A stretch of 64,000 bases of DNA from Rheinheimera baltica DSM 14885 (GTDB lineage Bacteria > Pseudomonadota > Gammaproteobacteria > Enterobacterales > Alteromonadaceae), in the NCBI RefSeq assembly GCF_000425345.1, contig NZ_AUDG01000002.1, positions 124,001-188,000 on the forward strand. Reading direction: 5' to 3'. Both the position numbers and the translations under genes were made by a program. A model generated the notes under the pieces. That model ran no database searches. It saw nothing but the letters and a program-made list of their open reading frames with translations, and had not been told where the DNA came from. Below, in pieces: positions 62,980 through 64,000 of the stretch. How positions within the stretch are numbered: position 1 is the stretch's first letter; each line of letters begins with the position of its first letter.

Positions 62980-63992
62980 TTTTATATTTACTACGCCGCC
63001 TGTTTTTGCTGTGTTTTGTTTTTATCGCGTTGACCATCTTAGCGTTTAGCCTCGGATACCTATTCCCTGGTGAACCGCTGCAAAACTTTACCGGACTTCG
63101 ACACATCCCGGTAAATCAGCTGGAGCAACTTAGCGCCGAATACCGCATGGACCAGGGTTACATTCAACAATATCTTGGCTATCTAACCCGCGTGATAAGC
63201 GGCGATTGGGGAATGTCATTCGCTAGCGAGCAAGGGTTATTGCAAGAGATTAAACGATTGTTGCCCGCCACCCTTGAGCTTGCAGCATATGCATTGTTAA
63301 TTTCATTTTTTATTGGTATCCCCGTTGGTATTATCGCAGCAATTAAACCCGAAGGTGCAGTGAGTAAAATCATTTCTGCCCTCGCCGTTACCGGTTATTC
63401 TATTCCAATATTCTGGTGGGCTCTGTTGCTGATAATGATCTTCTCGCTTGGCTTGGGGTGGCTGCCTACCGCAGGTAGAATTGGCGTATTATTTGAAATT
63501 AACCATGTTACCGGCTTTATGCTGTTGGATATTCTGCTATCAGACACTCAGCATCAACACGAAGCGATGTTAAATGCTCTGCGGCATATGCTGCTGCCGA
63601 CGCTGGTATTAGCAACCTTCCCTACAACAGTGATGATTCGTTTTACCCGTGACTCTATGCTTGAAGTGTGGGAGCAAAGCTATATTAAAACAGCAAGAGC
63701 CAAAGGTCTGAGCAGAGCACAGGTGCTTTATCGCCACGCACTACGTAATGCCTTGTTACCGGTTATTCGCCAGATTGGTCTGCAATTTAGTACGCTAATC
63801 ACTTTGGCGATGATCACCGAAGTTATCTTTTCATGGCCTGGCATTGGCCGCTGGATGATTGACAGCATATACCAGCGAAACTACCCCGCCATTCAAGCGG
63901 GCCTGTTGGTTATCTCCACTCTGGTGATTACCGTGAACATGATTACAGAGATTTTGCATACCCTGTTTAATCCACTGGCAAGGAAACGCTAG
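62976..63992 (+). CDS. sapB: ABC transporter permease SapB
   Basis: SapB is an inner-membrane permease of the DppB/OppB type. The 338-residue protein has about six membrane helices, GDWGMSFASEQGLLQEIKRLLPATLELA and the cytoplasmic coupling motif YIKTARAKGLSRAQVLYRHALRNALLP. It overlaps sapA by four bases (ATGA). The next gene, sapC, begins two bases after its stop and is cut by the window edge. Confidence 0.92.
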   Translation: MILYLLRRLFLLCFVFIALTILAFSLGYLFPGEPLQNFTGLRHIPVNQLEQLSAEYRMDQGYIQQYLGYLTRVISGDWGMSFASEQGLLQEIKRLLPATLELAAYALLISFFIGIPVGIIAAIKPEGAVSKIISALAVTGYSIPIFWWALLLIMIFSLGLGWLPTAGRIGVLFEINHVTGFMLLDILLSDTQHQHEAMLNALRHMLLPTLVLATFPTTVMIRFTRDSMLEVWEQSYIKTARAKGLSRAQVLYRHALRNALLPVIRQIGLQFSTLITLAMITEVIFSWPGIGRWMIDSIYQRNYPAIQAGLLVISTLVITVNMITEILHTLFNPLARKR

Positions 63993-63993
63993 T

Positions 63994-64000
63994 ATGGCTA
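63994..64000 (+). CDS. Start of the next gene, probably sapC (cut by window edge)
   Basis: An ATG at 63994 has AAGGAAA about 10 bases upstream, and only two codons and one base are visible. The sapA-sapB order makes the permease SapC the expected product; the sequence alone does not show this. Confidence 0.4.

Noticed and set aside
1-64000. CRISPR array, retron, toxin-antitoxin or phage defence system
   Set aside because: I found no regularly spaced repeats, reverse transcriptase, nuclease-helicase set or small toxin pair. Gene content is core and accessory metabolism.

Overview
The window is ordinary, densely coding chromosome from a motile, aerobic gammaproteobacterium. Protein similarity, moderate GC and gene neighbourhoods (PomA/PomB sodium-type stator, TyrR beside an aromatic catabolic operon, psp next to sap, nusB-ribH-ribB-ribE-ribD-nrdR-glyA) point to the Alteromonadales/Chromatiaceae branch, for example a Rheinheimera or Arsukibacterium relative. 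The genus is inferred from memory, not from a search. No tRNA, rRNA, CRISPR array, insertion sequence, integrase or phage gene is visible. Both edges cut genes: a DUF885 hydrolase at the left and sapC at the right.

Layout. 1-9.9 kb: DUF885 and DUF924 proteins, two unrelated magnesium transporters (CorA type, MgtE), rimK with its aspartoacylase-like partner, a YggN protein, a FapA/DUF342 protein and two poorly known genes. 10-14.2 kb: a two-gene RND efflux system. 14.2-14.4 kb: a long imperfect inverted-repeat element. 14.4-21.4 kb: SDR and FAD oxidoreductases, msrA, a solute-binding protein, btuB behind a cobalamin riboswitch, yajQ, a VanZ protein and a ketopantoate reductase. 21.4-24.7 kb: thiI and the stator genes pomA-pomB. 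24.9-27.9 kb: xseB-ispA-dxs. 28-31 kb: a large periplasmic-propeller diguanylate cyclase. 31-38.2 kb: pgpA, thiL, nusB and riboflavin genes, with nrdR and glyA. 38.4-47.5 kb: LexA-controlled dinB, a cold-shock gene, a DEAD-box helicase, a yafS-gloB-mltD-like block, two unknown small genes and cheV.

47.7-56.2 kb holds phenylalanine/tyrosine degradation. PhhA/PhhB make tyrosine; HppD, HmgA, fumarylacetoacetase and MaiA take 4-hydroxyphenylpyruvate to fumarate and acetoacetate; TyrR lies between the two operons. TyrR-box-like sites precede phhA, tyrR and hppD. A methionine gamma-lyase gene is next. 56.3-64 kb holds ycjF-ycjX-pspC-pspB-pspA, divergent from pspF-sapA-sapB-(sapC). A sigma-54-like promoter sits before pspA. 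The sap-psp-ycjXF-tyrR order recalls enterobacteria, with the aromatic genes inserted.

No undescribed defence, mobile or biosynthetic system is evident. The least explained signals are a two-copy intergenic inverted-repeat family (14.2 and 48.4 kb, the second inside the homogentisate operon), three uncharacterised small genes, and two places where a gene's promoter appears to overlap the previous gene's terminator.
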